This document shows, one piece after another, positions 8,472 to 17,933 of a stretch of 48,773 nt of DNA. The stretch's first letter is position 1. Each line of letters begins with the position of its first letter. The position numbers and the translations under genes were made by a program. Source of the DNA: Rhodospirillaceae bacterium MC! (GTDB taxonomy: Bacteria > Pseudomonadota > Alphaproteobacteria > MC1); assembly GCA_002632265.1 (NCBI GenBank), contig NQOV01000017.1, positions 1 through 48,773 on the forward strand. The letters are read 5' to 3'. Under the pieces are notes generated by a model. It worked only from the letters and a program-made list of their open reading frames with translations. It had not been told where the DNA came from and made no database searches.

Positions 8472-9380
8472 TTAAGCTTGTTGTAAGTCGGTTTTTGCTT
8501 GGGAGATTGAGAGCATGTCGGTCCATTGATAGGCGGTGGGGTCAGAAAATAATTTTCTTAGTAGTTTGTTGTTTAAAGCGTGGCCGGATTTAACGGCGGT
8601 TACTTCTCCAACAATACGACCACCTACAAGGAACGTATCGCCTACAGCGTCGAGGATTTTATGGCGAACGAATTCGTTTTGATATCTTAAACCCTCTTCG
8701 TTGATTACTTTATCGGCTTGGACAACGATGGCGTTATCAAGAGATCCGCCACGAGCTAAGCCCATTTTCTGTAATTGATCAATTTCCGATAGCATACCGA
8801 AAGTTCTAGCTTGAGAGATCATGCTTTTATAAATGGCGGTGTCTATATCTAAGGATAATTTCTGATTACCGATGATTTTATTATCAAAATCGATTTCAAA
8901 ATTAATCTTAAAGCCATTATATGGATGAATCTTAGCTAGCTTGCCGTCTTCTTCAACTGAAATTTCCTTAAGGATGTGTAATACTTTTCTCGGTACACCT
9001 TGATCAAGAGTGCCAGCACTATCGATTAGGGTAACAAAGTTTTTCGCAGAACCATCCATGACAGGAACTTCGGAGCCATTAATTTCAACAAGACAATTAT
9101 CAATCCCCATGCCCATAAAGGCAGACATTAGATGTTCAATTGTACTTACTGTAACTCCATTTTTGGAAAGACCTGTATTTAAGATAGTGCTTGTAACATT
9201 ATCAAAAATCGCAGGAATTACCATATTTAAGCCCTTAGGGTCGGTTCTTTTAAATATAATACCAGTATTAACATCAGCAGGAATAAGCTTCATTTCCACT
9301 TTTTCACCACTGTGTAAAGCGATACCTTTTGCCAGAATAGACTGCTTTAAGGTATGCTGGTTGTAACTATTTAAATCCAT
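8472..9380 (-). CDS. lpxC: UDP-3-O-acyl-N-acetylglucosamine deacetylase LpxC
   Basis: A 302-residue zinc deacetylase, the committed step of lipid A synthesis in the cytoplasm. It begins with the usual QHTLKQSI region. Zinc ligands are H83 in STIEHLMSA, H240 and D244 in VRHKILDAVGD, and the catalytic histidine H267 is in SGHALNN. These correspond to E. coli H79, H238, D242 and H265. Length matches the family. The SD AAGG precedes the ATG. The gene stands alone, with no fts or mur neighbours as in E. coli. Its presence shows a lipid A-containing outer membrane. Confidence 0.97.
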   Translation of the reverse strand: MDLNSYNQHTLKQSILAKGIALHSGEKVEMKLIPADVNTGIIFKRTDPKGLNMVIPAIFDNVTSTILNTGLSKNGVTVSTIEHLMSAFMGMGIDNCLVEINGSEVPVMDGSAKNFVTLIDSAGTLDQGVPRKVLHILKEISVEEDGKLAKIHPYNGFKINFEIDFDNKIIGNQKLSLDIDTAIYKSMISQARTFGMLSEIDQLQKMGLARGGSLDNAIVVQADKVINEEGLRYQNEFVRHKILDAVGDTFLVGGRIVGEVTAVKSGHALNNKLLRKLFSDPTAYQWTDMLSISQAKTDLQQA

Positions 9381-9824
9381 AATCTAAGACCTTATTTATT
9401 TATATGTAGTTGAATACATTGTTGTGTTACTGTAAAGCATAATATTAGTGTAGTGTGTATATATTTTTGCTTTACATTATAATAGTAATATAATTTGTAT
9501 GAAATATCAATATAAATAATGTTTCCAAATGTTACATATAATTTACATCTCTAAAACAATACCTTAGGGAAAATAATACCTTACCGTTAGGAAAAAATAA
9601 CTCAATTATTAATAAATTATCAAGGCATTTGTATACTAAAAGGTAACGAATCTTTACAAGGATTCGCTCTCCATTGAGAGCTTAGGTAATCATTGCTAAT
9701 CCATTTAAATATTACTATTTACTATGTACTTTATATATATGCACCCGATTTCCTAATATCAACCCTTAATCTTAAGAAAAAACCATTTTAGATAAATATT
9801 CTTTATTCTATCAATATATAACCC
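9381..9824. other. Intergenic region with two adjacent hairpins
   Basis: No gene is visible in these 444 bases. It holds the lpxC promoter region on the minus strand. Around 9647-9685, GAATCTTTACAAGGATTC and GCTCTCCATTGAGAGC form two neighbouring hairpins. Nothing in them matches a known RNA that I recognise. Confidence 0.4.
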
Positions 9825-10462
9825 CAACCCTTAGGATTGTGGAAAATGGCTCAAGATATATTTATAAGCTAGGCGACGTGTACTCACGTCTACATGAGCC
9901 TATCCTAGCAAGTGCATATCCAGATAAAACGCCAACCCTTAGGATCGTGGAAAATGGCTCAAGATATGGTTATAATCTAGGCGACATGTACTTACGTCTA
10001 CATAAGTCTAGCCCTAACAAGTTCATATCCAGATAAAACGCCAACCCTTCAGATCATGGAAAATGGTTCAAGTTGTATTTATAAGCTAGGCGACGTGTAC
10101 TTACGTCTATATAAGCCTAGCCTAGCAAGTGCATATCCAGAAAGAACGCCAACCCTTAGGATTGTGGAAAATGGCTCAAGATATATTTATAAGCTAGGCG
10201 ACGTGTACTTACGTCTACATAAGCCTAGCTTATAAGTGCATATCCAGATAAAACGCCCACCCTTAAGGATCGTGGAAAATGGCTCAAGATATATTTATAA
10301 GCTAGGCGACGTGTACTCACGTCTACATAAGCCTATCCTAGCAAGTTCATATCCAGATAAAACGCCAACCCTTAGGATCGTGGAAAATGGCTCAAGATGT
10401 ATTTATAAGCTAGGCGACGTGTACTCACGTCTACATAAGCCTAGCTTATAAGTGCATATTGA
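9825..10462. repeat. Tandem array of six ~108-bp units, related to dispersed family A
   Basis: Units start at 9825, 9933, 10042, 10150, 10258 and 10366, spaced 108, 109, 108, 108 and 108 bases. Each unit runs CAACCCTTAGGATCGTGG, AAAATGGCTCAAGATA, a TATAAGCTAGGC arm, the core GACGTGTACTCACGTC, then AAGCCTAGC and CATATCCAGATAAAACGC. The core and flanks are the reverse complement of the dispersed family A elements. The last unit closes with TGAGCCATTTAACACGATCC, the inverted copy of the unit start, so it is one complete palindrome of about 107 bases. Units keep one open frame of 36 codons, but I do not call a gene. Confidence 0.9.
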
Positions 10463-10485
10463 GCCATTTAACACGATCCTAGATT

Positions 10486-11127
10486 CTAGATGTTGAATTT
10501 TAGGCGGAGTTCGAGTTGATGACGGAAAACTCTGTTTGATGAAAGGGCGGTAGTTTCATAGGCTTTGCCGAGATAGCTAAATTTATAGCCTGCTGATACT
10601 TCGATCTCGTCGATGATTTTGTAGGCTAAGCCTGCACCGATTACGCCACTGGCGTTTAGGTGGCTGGTTGTATCTTCGCCATTTAAGGCACTTCGCCAGT
10701 AGGTTGCACCGATACCTAGTAAGCCGTAGGCGTTAAGTTTTTGATCGTATGTTAGGGGATAGTTTCCTATGAATTGAACCATACCTGTATAACCATCGGA
10801 TTCCAACACATTACCAGCACCAATAAGTGCGTTTTTGGGATTGGAATTGGTGAATTTATTATCGCTGAAATTAAGTTCCATTCCTGATGTTAAATCAAGA
10901 TTATATCCTAAAAATACTTCTGGAATAATAAAGTGTTTACGGCTCTTTTGGAAGTGTAATGTAGGATCTTCAAAGATGTCAGAGTTATTTATATCGAAAC
11001 TCACGCCTGTACCCAAATAAAAAGCGTATGCAGGTCTGTAATCTCCTGTGGTGGCTTGTGCCGAAGTTATAGACAGTGCCATACATGTACTAAGAGAAAT
11101 TAATGAAGTGATAATTACTTTTTTCAT
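10486..11127 (-). CDS. Outer-membrane beta-barrel protein (Opa/OmpA-like porin fold)
   Basis: A 213-residue protein with a clear Sec signal peptide (MKKVIITSLISLSTCMALS, cleavage after AQA near residue 25). The rest alternates polar and hydrophobic residues in short strands such as YAFYLGTGVSFDI, YGLLGIGATYWRS and EVSAGYKFSYLGKAY. It ends LELRLKFNI, an outer-membrane barrel C-terminal strand ending in hydrophobic residues rather than the classic Phe. This resembles the small 8-strand surface antigen barrels common in alphaproteobacteria. The exact role (adhesin, porin or structural) cannot be told. A family A repeat lies just upstream and the 108-bp array just downstream. Confidence 0.75.
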   Translation of the reverse strand: MKKVIITSLISLSTCMALSITSAQATTGDYRPAYAFYLGTGVSFDINNSDIFEDPTLHFQKSRKHFIIPEVFLGYNLDLTSGMELNFSDNKFTNSNPKNALIGAGNVLESDGYTGMVQFIGNYPLTYDQKLNAYGLLGIGATYWRSALNGEDTTSHLNASGVIGAGLAYKIIDEIEVSAGYKFSYLGKAYETTALSSNRVFRHQLELRLKFNI

Positions 11128-11239
11128 AATGTTTAATCCTTATTATTACTTTTACTTATTTATTGTTTTGCTTAATGATGATCTTCTTAATAATTATGTT
11201 ATAACTATTCTCATACAAAATATCAAGCTTAAAGAGTGG

Positions 11240-11352
11240 AAAGAGTGGGAAGAAGAATGAGCTAATATGCACCCTAAATCAAGGGCTAAGATAAACAATG
11301 AGTATATGTCGCCCTAATTTAAGGCATATCTTAACTCATTTTTTCCACTCTT
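11240..11352. repeat. Dispersed palindromic repeat, family A
   Basis: It runs GAATGAGCTAATATGCACC through the core GAGTATATGTCGCCC to CATATCTTAACTCATTTTTTC. Arms near both ends (GAGTGG/CCACTC and ATGAG/CTCAT) pair. It sits in the 419-base gap between the barrel protein and typA, which otherwise shows only the typA terminator. Confidence 0.75.
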
Positions 11353-11477
11353 CTCATTCTTTTAATCTCATTCTTTTCATTATGAGTTTACACATAAAAC
11401 CTTAAAAAAGAGTGTAAGACATTTTCTCACTAAATATCATGATAACATATTAAGGGGGAAATGTTAACAAAAAAATT

Positions 11478-11540
11478 TCAAAAAGTTCAAAATGAGCTAT
11501 TTTCTAAATTAGTGAATTTAAAAATCAGCTCATTTTGTAT
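11478..11540 (-). terminator. Terminator of typA
   Basis: CAAAATGAGCT (11488-11498) and AGCTCATTTTG (11527-11537) form an 11-bp stem. On the minus strand it is followed by AACTTTTTTG and further T. It starts 7 bases beyond the typA stop. Confidence 0.7.
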
Positions 11541-11546
11541 GCTCTT

Positions 11547-13373
11547 TTATTTACTTTTTTTACGGTCGGCTTTTTTACGGTCGCCGTCCAGTAGAAGTTT
11601 CTTACGGATACGGATAGAAAGCGGAGTAACTTCCACTAGTTCATCATCATCAATAAACTCTAAAGCTTGTTCTAGGGTATATTTAAGTGGAGTAACCAGT
11701 GTTAGAGCTTCATCAGTACCAGAGGCACGAACGTTGGTTAATTGCTTACCTTTTAACACGTTTACGGTTAGATCGTTATCACGTGTGTGAATGCCGACGA
11801 TTTGACCTTCGTATACGTCTTCAGCGTGAGATATCATCATTTTACCACGATCTTGTAAGTTAAAGATCGAATAAGCCGAGGCTTTACCTGTACCATTGGA
11901 GATAAGTACGCCGTTTTTACGCTGTCCGATATTTTCCTTAACTAGAGGACCGTATTCATCGAAGTTATGATAAATTAAGCCTGTTCCTGATGTGGTTGTT
12001 AGGAATTCACTTTGGAAACCAATTAAACCACGTGATGGGATGTTAAAATCGATACGTACACGTCCTTTACCGTCGGATTCCATGTTTTTCATGATACCTT
12101 TACGTAAGCCAAGTTTTTCCATTACTGCCCCTTGGTGTTCTTCTTCCACATCGACGGTTAGAAGTTCGTATGGTTCTGATTTTTTGCCGTCTATTTCACG
12201 GAAGATAACTTCAGGGCGAGAAATACCAAGCTCGAAACCCTCACGAATCATGGTCTCAATCAGTACAGACAAATGAAGTTCCCCACGTCCTGATACTTGG
12301 AATTTATCGGCGTCTTCGGTTTGTTCCACACGTAAGGCTACGTTGTGAATTAGTTCTTGTTCTAAACGAGCAAGAATCTGACGTGATGTGATGAATTTCC
12401 CCTCTTTACCTGCAAAGGGCGAGTTATTCACTTGGAATGTCATGTTGATTGTAGGCTCATCGACGGTTAAAGGCGGTAATGCTTCCACATTATCGTTATC
12501 GCAAATGGTATCGGAAATTTTAGGCTCTAAAATACCAGTAATCGCTACGATGTCCCCTGCTTGAGCACTTTCAACTTCTTCACGATCTAAACCAAGATAG
12601 CCTAAAACCTTACCAACTTTAGCGGTACGAGTAACACCATTGGCACTTATAACCGTAACTTGTTGGTTGGCTTTCACACTCCCACGGGTGATTCTACCTA
12701 CCGAGATAGCTCCTAGGAAATTTGAATAATCCAGCGATGTGATTTGCATTTGTAAGCTACCATTAGGATCTACTTCAGGGGCTTTCACATTATCAACAAT
12801 CGATTGAAATAACGGAGTCATATCGCCATCTGTAACCGTATGTTCCAAGCCTGCGAAACCGTTCAGAGCTGACGCATATACGATAGGGAAATCTAGTTGC
12901 TCATCGGTAGCACCTAAATTATCGAAAAGATCAAAGACTTGATCAACAACCCAATCAGGGCGAGAGCCTGGACGATCGATCTTGTTAATTACTACGATAG
13001 GTTTCAAGCCAGCAGCGAAAGCCTTTTGCGTTACAAAGCGAGTTTGTGGCATTGGGCCGTCCACAGCGTCCACAAGTAGAAGTACAGAATCCACCATTGA
13101 CATAATACGCTCAACTTCGCCACCAAAATCGGCGTGTCCTGGAGTATCTACGATATTAATGTGATATTCATTCCAATTAATTGCGGTATTTTTTGATAAA
13201 ATAGTAATACCACGTTCTTTTTCTAGATCGTTGGAATCCATCATGCGTTCCACTGCTTCAGTGCGTTGCTCGCCTAATGTTCCTGATTGATGTAAGAGTT
13301 TATCAACCAGTGTTGTTTTACCGTGATCGACGTGGGCAATAATTGCAATATTTCTTAATTTAGAGATATCCAT
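11547..13373 (-). CDS. typA: Ribosome-associated GTPase TypA/BipA
   Basis: A 608-residue translational GTPase, full length for the family. The G domain shows [14 protein letters not shown] near residue 16, ERGITI near 55, [14 protein letters not shown] near 75 and NKIDRPG near 130. Domains II and III and the TypA-specific C-terminal part ([26 protein letters not shown]) follow. The protein binds 70S ribosomes and aids assembly and stress adaptation. It is monocistronic, flanked by a family A repeat on each side. Confidence 0.97.
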   Translation of the reverse strand: MDISKLRNIAIIAHVDHGKTTLVDKLLHQSGTLGEQRTEAVERMMDSNDLEKERGITILSKNTAINWNEYHINIVDTPGHADFGGEVERIMSMVDSVLLLVDAVDGPMPQTRFVTQKAFAAGLKPIVVINKIDRPGSRPDWVVDQVFDLFDNLGATDEQLDFPIVYASALNGFAGLEHTVTDGDMTPLFQSIVDNVKAPEVDPNGSLQMQITSLDYSNFLGAISVGRITRGSVKANQQVTVISANGVTRTAKVGKVLGYLGLDREEVESAQAGDIVAITGILEPKISDTICDNDNVEALPPLTVDEPTINMTFQVNNSPFAGKEGKFITSRQILARLEQELIHNVALRVEQTEDADKFQVSGRGELHLSVLIETMIREGFELGISRPEVIFREIDGKKSEPYELLTVDVEEEHQGAVMEKLGLRKGIMKNMESDGKGRVRIDFNIPSRGLIGFQSEFLTTTSGTGLIYHNFDEYGPLVKENIGQRKNGVLISNGTGKASAYSIFNLQDRGKMMISHAEDVYEGQIVGIHTRDNDLTVNVLKGKQLTNVRASGTDEALTLVTPLKYTLEQALEFIDDDELVEVTPLSIRIRKKLLLDGDRKKADRKKSK

Positions 13374-13420
13374 GAAAAATGTACTCGCTTTATAATATAT
13401 GTTAAAGTTTGATTAATAAA

Positions 13421-13527
13421 AGGGTGTGAAAAATGAGCTAATATGCACCTTAAATTAGGACTAAAGTAAACATGAGTACATGTCGCCCTAACTTAAGGCA
13501 CATCTTAGCTCATTTTTCCCACCCCTT
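13421..13527. repeat. Dispersed palindromic repeat, family A
   Basis: AGGGTGTGAAAAATGAGCTA at the left pairs with TAGCTCATTTTTCCCACCCCT at the right over about 20 positions. The core hairpin is ACATG-AGTA-CATGT, where other copies have ACGTG-AGTA-CACGT. This paired change supports a structured element. Confidence 0.8.
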
Positions 13528-13654
13528 AGCTTATTTTCAAAACTCTTTAATAGTGTATTTAAAATAACAGATTAAAATATAAAAATCCAGTATTTTATTT
13601 TATTTTTTTATAATGTGTGAAGATTTCCATGGGAATGTTTTTCATACTAATATG

Positions 13655-14587
13655 TTAGATAATTCCTTTTAAGCCCATTTTGATTAGGCTAAGCAGATGT
13701 TTACGATTGTGGTTAATGGCGTAAGTATTGAAGTTTAAGACTTCTATTTCCTTAAGATATGCTTGGATGAAAATTAGAATGCTAGTTGCCTTTTTTAGTT
13801 TGCCTTTGATCTGCTTGTTGTGGGATTTAGTAATACTTTTAAGTTTTGATTCATATGTAGGCGTTTGCTCTGTAGAGTGAGATTCATATGTAGATACTTG
13901 CTGATTAATCATCTTAAGATACTCATGGACTTCATTTACTAAAGCTTGTATGAGCATTTTATTTTGTTCTTTATAGTTATCATGATGAATTAAGAATGGG
14001 TTATCTATTTGAAATTCTTTTAATTGTTCATAAGAAAACAGGGATCTATTCTGTTCTTTAAAAAAGGCCATACCACGTAGAATGGATGTAATTCCCCAAG
14101 CTCGTGCCATAAGGCGGATGATTTCGCTTGCGTGCGGATTTATGGGAATCTCCAGAGCTTGAAAGACATGATAAAAATATGGCGATGAAATTTTCTCTAT
14201 ATGGTCATAAAATTCCTTAGAGCTTTGGAAGTTATCCACATTAAATTCCAAACGGCGAGCGGATATCATGGCTAATAGTTGATCTTTATTTAGCTTATTT
14301 TTGTGAATTTCTTCAGATATCATATCTTGTAAACCATATGGAATTTTTTCTCCACGCCATGGAGAATTAGTTGCTAGAATCACATCTTGCCACCATTCTA
14401 AGCGGATCATACCTGCTTGGACGTTACTTGCTTTAGCAAAGATAGATGCCAATTCTAAATTAAAAGAACGCAATAAGATCAAACTTTTACGATGTTCTTC
14501 AGGTAATAAAAGGATGTGGTAATAGAATTCCTTATCGTATGTTACGAGAATTTTTTCCAATTCTTTAGTAGTGTTTTCATTTTTCAT
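13655..14587 (-). CDS. Squalene/phytoene synthase family protein, NDUFAF6-like
   Basis: A 310-residue member of the trans-isoprenyl diphosphate synthase fold. The segment FNLELASIFAKASNVQAGMIRLEWWQDVI near residues 43-70 is the signature of the NDUFAF6 group found in alphaproteobacteria and mitochondria. RAWGITSILRGMAFF near residue 165 takes the place of the second aspartate-rich motif. The DXXXD motifs needed for prenyl chemistry are not evident, as in NDUFAF6, which in mitochondria helps complex I assembly. It sits divergent to the real squalene genes hpnCD-hpnE. Residues 230-260 are a low-complexity insert (STYESHSTEQTPTYESK). A role in complex I assembly is inferred from the family. Confidence 0.75.
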   Translation of the reverse strand: MKNENTTKELEKILVTYDKEFYYHILLLPEEHRKSLILLRSFNLELASIFAKASNVQAGMIRLEWWQDVILATNSPWRGEKIPYGLQDMISEEIHKNKLNKDQLLAMISARRLEFNVDNFQSSKEFYDHIEKISSPYFYHVFQALEIPINPHASEIIRLMARAWGITSILRGMAFFKEQNRSLFSYEQLKEFQIDNPFLIHHDNYKEQNKMLIQALVNEVHEYLKMINQQVSTYESHSTEQTPTYESKLKSITKSHNKQIKGKLKKATSILIFIQAYLKEIEVLNFNTYAINHNRKHLLSLIKMGLKGII

Positions 14588-14773
14588 TAGACAAACCTCT
14601 ATTTTTTATATATACTCAAAAAGAAGAGTGAAGAGTGAAAAGTCAAAAGTGAAAAGTGTAGATTAGCTCATTAGCTTACTCTTTCACTACTGTACTTATT
14701 TCACTATGCACTTATTTCACTATGCACATTCCTTAATTAAGTTTATTATACTCTAATTTGATAAAAACACAAG

Positions 14774-16414
14774 ATGAATCAACAGAACGACCACGACAAG
14801 CCTCACACTAAAAATAATAATAAAACTCATACTAAAAATCATAAGGATGAGGATTTCATTGTGCTATCGCCTTTCTTTAAAAAAGCTGATAGGAAAAAGG
14901 TTAAAGAATTTTACAACATCGCCCGCAAAGCCGACGATGTGGCGGATTCGCCAATTCTTTCTTGTGATGAAAAATTAAGCATTCTCACAGAAATGAAAAA
15001 AGATATTGAGAATCCCCACCTTTTGCAACTCTTTCAAGCTTTTGAATTGGACGCTAAGGAAGAAGTGGACATTCAAAACTATGAAGATCTACTTAATTAT
15101 TCTAAGCTTTCCGCTTGTCCTGTAGCTGATTTTTTGCTTGATCTTTTCCATGAAGATAAGGATAAAATATCCCCCTTTACTCATGATCTTGCCATAAGTT
15201 TCCAGATTCTCAATCACATTAAGGATTATCAAAAGGATTTAAGAGAAAACAATCGCACATATTTACCTAAAGAATGGCTTGAATCCTACGATGTTAATAC
15301 GGTTATTGAGCATTTAATTGTACGAGTGTCGCAAATGCTGGTTAATGCGTCAAAATCCAGTTATCATATTAAAAGTAAGAGACTTAAATTCATGGTGGAA
15401 TTGTGTTTGGCATATGGATTCCGTCATCTTAAGAAGTTACGCAAGAGTATCAACAAAGTAAGTACAAAGGATGTTCGTTTAAGTAAGCTTAATAAAATTC
15501 AAGCAATTGGCAAAGGTCTTTATAATTATGTGAGTTCCATTAATAAGTATTCACGAGATCAAAGAGTGGTTACAAGAGTTTGTAAAACCGCTTCTTCATC
15601 CTTTTATGTGGGAATGAAAAAAGCTCCTAAATACAATCGCATGGGCATATATGCCCTTTATGCTTTATTTCGCACACTTGACGATATCGCCGACGATCTA
15701 TTCACATCCAAGGAATATAAAATAGCAGAATTACACAAATGGCAAGATAAAATATACTCTATCTATGACGGTACATATAATGGGCAGATCTTAAGTGATG
15801 ATGAGGTTAAACCCTGCGAAATTCTTAAGGTTCTAGCTCCGTATATTAGGGAGTTTAACTTGCCGAAATCAGAATTTAAATATATGTTTGACGGTATGTT
15901 TTTTGATGTTAATTTATCTCATAATCAATTGCTTTCAACCTATCAGGTCGATAAATATTGCCGTCATGTGGCTTGTAGTGCGGGAGTTTTGGTTATGTAT
16001 ATTTTAGGAGTGCAAACGCCACTGGCTAAAAAGTTTGCTATCCGTTTGGGATACGCCTTACAGCTCATAAATATTCTGCGTGATATTGATGTGGATGTCC
16101 ATTTAAAACGCATTTATATATCCCAAGAAAAGCTTGATAAATATAGCATAACCTATACGAACATCCCAGATTCCGACAACTTTTATTCCCTACGCCGTGA
16201 TCTGATTTTACAGATAGAAGAACAACTTAGATCCGTAAAAATATTACTTTCAGAATTCAAGAAAAGCGGTCATTTTAAGCAAATTCGTTCTACTATTATC
16301 ATGATGAATACCTACGAAGAGCTTTTCAAAAACATTCAAGATCAACACAAAATAGATAAAAGATTATCTTTATTGCAGAAAATAAAAATCGTCATTCGCA
16401 TGTTTACATTGTAG
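14774..16414 (+). CDS. HpnC-HpnD fusion (squalene synthesis, two prenyl-synthase domains)
   Basis: A 546-residue protein with two squalene-synthase-like domains. Domain 1 (about residues 28-255) is HpnC-like: FYNIARKADDVADSP with D54-D58, LLNYSKLSACPVADFLL, and DYQKD (D151-D155) followed by NRTYLP. Domain 2 (about 260-546) is HpnD-like: SSFYVGMKKAP, YALYALFRTLDDIADD with D303-D307, and LINILRDIDVDV with D437-D441. In most bacteria HpnD makes presqualene diphosphate from two farnesyl diphosphates, HpnC turns it to hydroxysqualene, and HpnE reduces this to squalene. Here the first two are joined in the order C-D. Both aspartate pairs are kept in both domains, so both may be active. The first 25 residues are a polar Asn/Lys/His tail. 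hpnE starts 18 bases after the stop. Confidence 0.85.
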   Translation: MNQQNDHDKPHTKNNNKTHTKNHKDEDFIVLSPFFKKADRKKVKEFYNIARKADDVADSPILSCDEKLSILTEMKKDIENPHLLQLFQAFELDAKEEVDIQNYEDLLNYSKLSACPVADFLLDLFHEDKDKISPFTHDLAISFQILNHIKDYQKDLRENNRTYLPKEWLESYDVNTVIEHLIVRVSQMLVNASKSSYHIKSKRLKFMVELCLAYGFRHLKKLRKSINKVSTKDVRLSKLNKIQAIGKGLYNYVSSINKYSRDQRVVTRVCKTASSSFYVGMKKAPKYNRMGIYALYALFRTLDDIADDLFTSKEYKIAELHKWQDKIYSIYDGTYNGQILSDDEVKPCEILKVLAPYIREFNLPKSEFKYMFDGMFFDVNLSHNQLLSTYQVDKYCRHVACSAGVLVMYILGVQTPLAKKFAIRLGYALQLINILRDIDVDVHLKRIYISQEKLDKYSITYTNIPDSDNFYSLRRDLILQIEEQLRSVKILLSEFKKSGHFKQIRSTIIMMNTYEELFKNIQDQHKIDKRLSLLQKIKIVIRMFTL

Positions 16415-16432
16415 TTTTTTTTGGATACTCTT

Positions 16433-17713
16433 ATGAAAATAACCATTATCGGTGGAGGAATGGCGGGCCTTTCTTCTGCTTATTTGCTCACAAAGTTAGC
16501 TAGAAATTTAACTAAGGATCGAGATAAAGATCTTGAAATCCAAGTTCTAGAATCGGCGAAAGAAGTAGGCGGACGTTGTAAAGCTTTTGTACTTAAGGAT
16601 TCTTTTAAGGATTCTTTTAAAGATTCTTTTAAGGGGGAAAGCAATCGGAAAACCGATAACTGCCCGCATATTATTTTTAAGGCTCAAGTTTATGGCATGA
16701 TCGAAGAGCTTGGAATTACGGATAATTTTTATCATTTGGAAAATGGTTTTGAGTTTCTCGATCAGGATGAATATTTCACTTACAATCCATCGCAAAATAA
16801 ACTCTGGGCAATGACGCATAAAAAATTCGCTTGGGGCTTACAAGATTACAAAGCACTCTTTAAGCTCGCATGTAATCTTAAGATATTTAGAAAAAATAAA
16901 ACAGTAGCACAAATATTTGCAAAAAGTAAGATATATAAAAAATTTTGGTATCCCCTATGCTTGGCGATTATGAATGATAAACCTGAAAATTCATCAGCAG
17001 ATATTTTTTATAATACCTTTAAGTATCTGATAAAGCGTGGATTTTCTTCATTTAATATTTATAAACCTTGCAATAATTGGAGCGATGACTTTTTCCATCC
17101 GCTAACGAAATATCTTGAAAATCAGAATGTTAAGATCAAAACTAACACTAAAATTACCGATATCACAACTATAAAGAGTGATTACATCATTCTAGCTACC
17201 CCCCTATCCCAAACCCTAAAACTTTTGGCTAACAATCTGGCAGATGATCAGGTATCGCACAACCCCATAACATCCATACATTATCAACTAGATAGCAAGT
17301 TAGAGGATACCTTAAATCAATATAAAGGCTTAACTCACATATATAATAGGGATAACAATCTAGATCATGATCTATGGTTTAGCATAAATAACAACATAAT
17401 AAGTACTGTCCATAGCTCTTTTGCGGATGTGGATGTGGATTACTTTAAAAGAATACTTGCCCATAATTTAAAGATCAAGCCATCGCTAATCTTAGATAGT
17501 AAAAAAATAATCAACAAACACGCTACCCTAAATCATAGCCAAGAAAATTTAAACAAAGTACAAAAGATCTTGAAATCCACGAAAGCAGATAACATATTAA
17601 TATGTGGGGATTGGTCAAGTAGCGATACTTTTCCCACTACTATAGAATCATCTTTTATTAGTGCCTTACGAATCCAAGCTAAAATAAAAAACTTGATTTA
17701 TGAAAAAAAATAA
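16433..17713 (+). CDS. hpnE: Hydroxysqualene dehydroxylase HpnE (FAD-dependent)
   Basis: A 427-residue flavoprotein of the squalene-associated desaturase type. It has the dinucleotide-binding start MKITIIGGGMAGLSSAYLL, then VLESAKEVGGRCKAF, and an end motif ICGDWSSSDTFPTTIESSFISA that closes the FAD site. I start it at the ATG at 16433 rather than the upstream TTG, because GGA lies 8 bases before and the beta strand starts right there. It reduces hydroxysqualene to squalene. It is cotranscribed with hpnC-hpnD. Residues about 56-68 are a KDSF repeat three times over, from a 12-bp tandem DNA repeat at about 16597-16633, a replication-slippage insert. No hopene cyclase is in the window. Confidence 0.85.
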   Translation: MKITIIGGGMAGLSSAYLLTKLARNLTKDRDKDLEIQVLESAKEVGGRCKAFVLKDSFKDSFKDSFKGESNRKTDNCPHIIFKAQVYGMIEELGITDNFYHLENGFEFLDQDEYFTYNPSQNKLWAMTHKKFAWGLQDYKALFKLACNLKIFRKNKTVAQIFAKSKIYKKFWYPLCLAIMNDKPENSSADIFYNTFKYLIKRGFSSFNIYKPCNNWSDDFFHPLTKYLENQNVKIKTNTKITDITTIKSDYIILATPLSQTLKLLANNLADDQVSHNPITSIHYQLDSKLEDTLNQYKGLTHIYNRDNNLDHDLWFSINNNIISTVHSSFADVDVDYFKRILAHNLKIKPSLILDSKKIINKHATLNHSQENLNKVQKILKSTKADNILICGDWSSSDTFPTTIESSFISALRIQAKIKNLIYEKK

Positions 17714-17933
17714 GCTATAATAAAATTATTGATCTCAATCAACATTCTAACATATTTTTTAAGATATCTTTAAGGAGAAATCTAAGAGAAATCTAAGAGA
17801 AATCTAAGAAAATTATAAGGAAAATGTCATATAAATGTCATGCAAATGCCATATAAATGAGAAGAGATCAAACATCCGTTTCATTACCAACTTAAAAACA
17901 TTCTAAACAATTTAAAATATAAGGAAATACATC
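17714..17933. repeat. Short tandem repeats before sodB
   Basis: GAGAAATCTAA occurs three times in a row from about 17774, followed by three ATGTCATATAA-like units up to about 17858. These are microsatellite-like and no gene is visible. They lie in the leader or promoter region of sodB, so copy number could affect expression (inference). Confidence 0.6.

Noticed and set aside
9839-10451. Two short coding frames within the tandem array
   Set aside because: They follow from the 108-bp period and repeat-derived sequence, have no SD, and related elements elsewhere are not coding.
9825-10462. CRISPR-like array from regular 108-bp repeats
   Set aside because: Whole units repeat without unique spacers, the units are far too long, and no cas genes are present.
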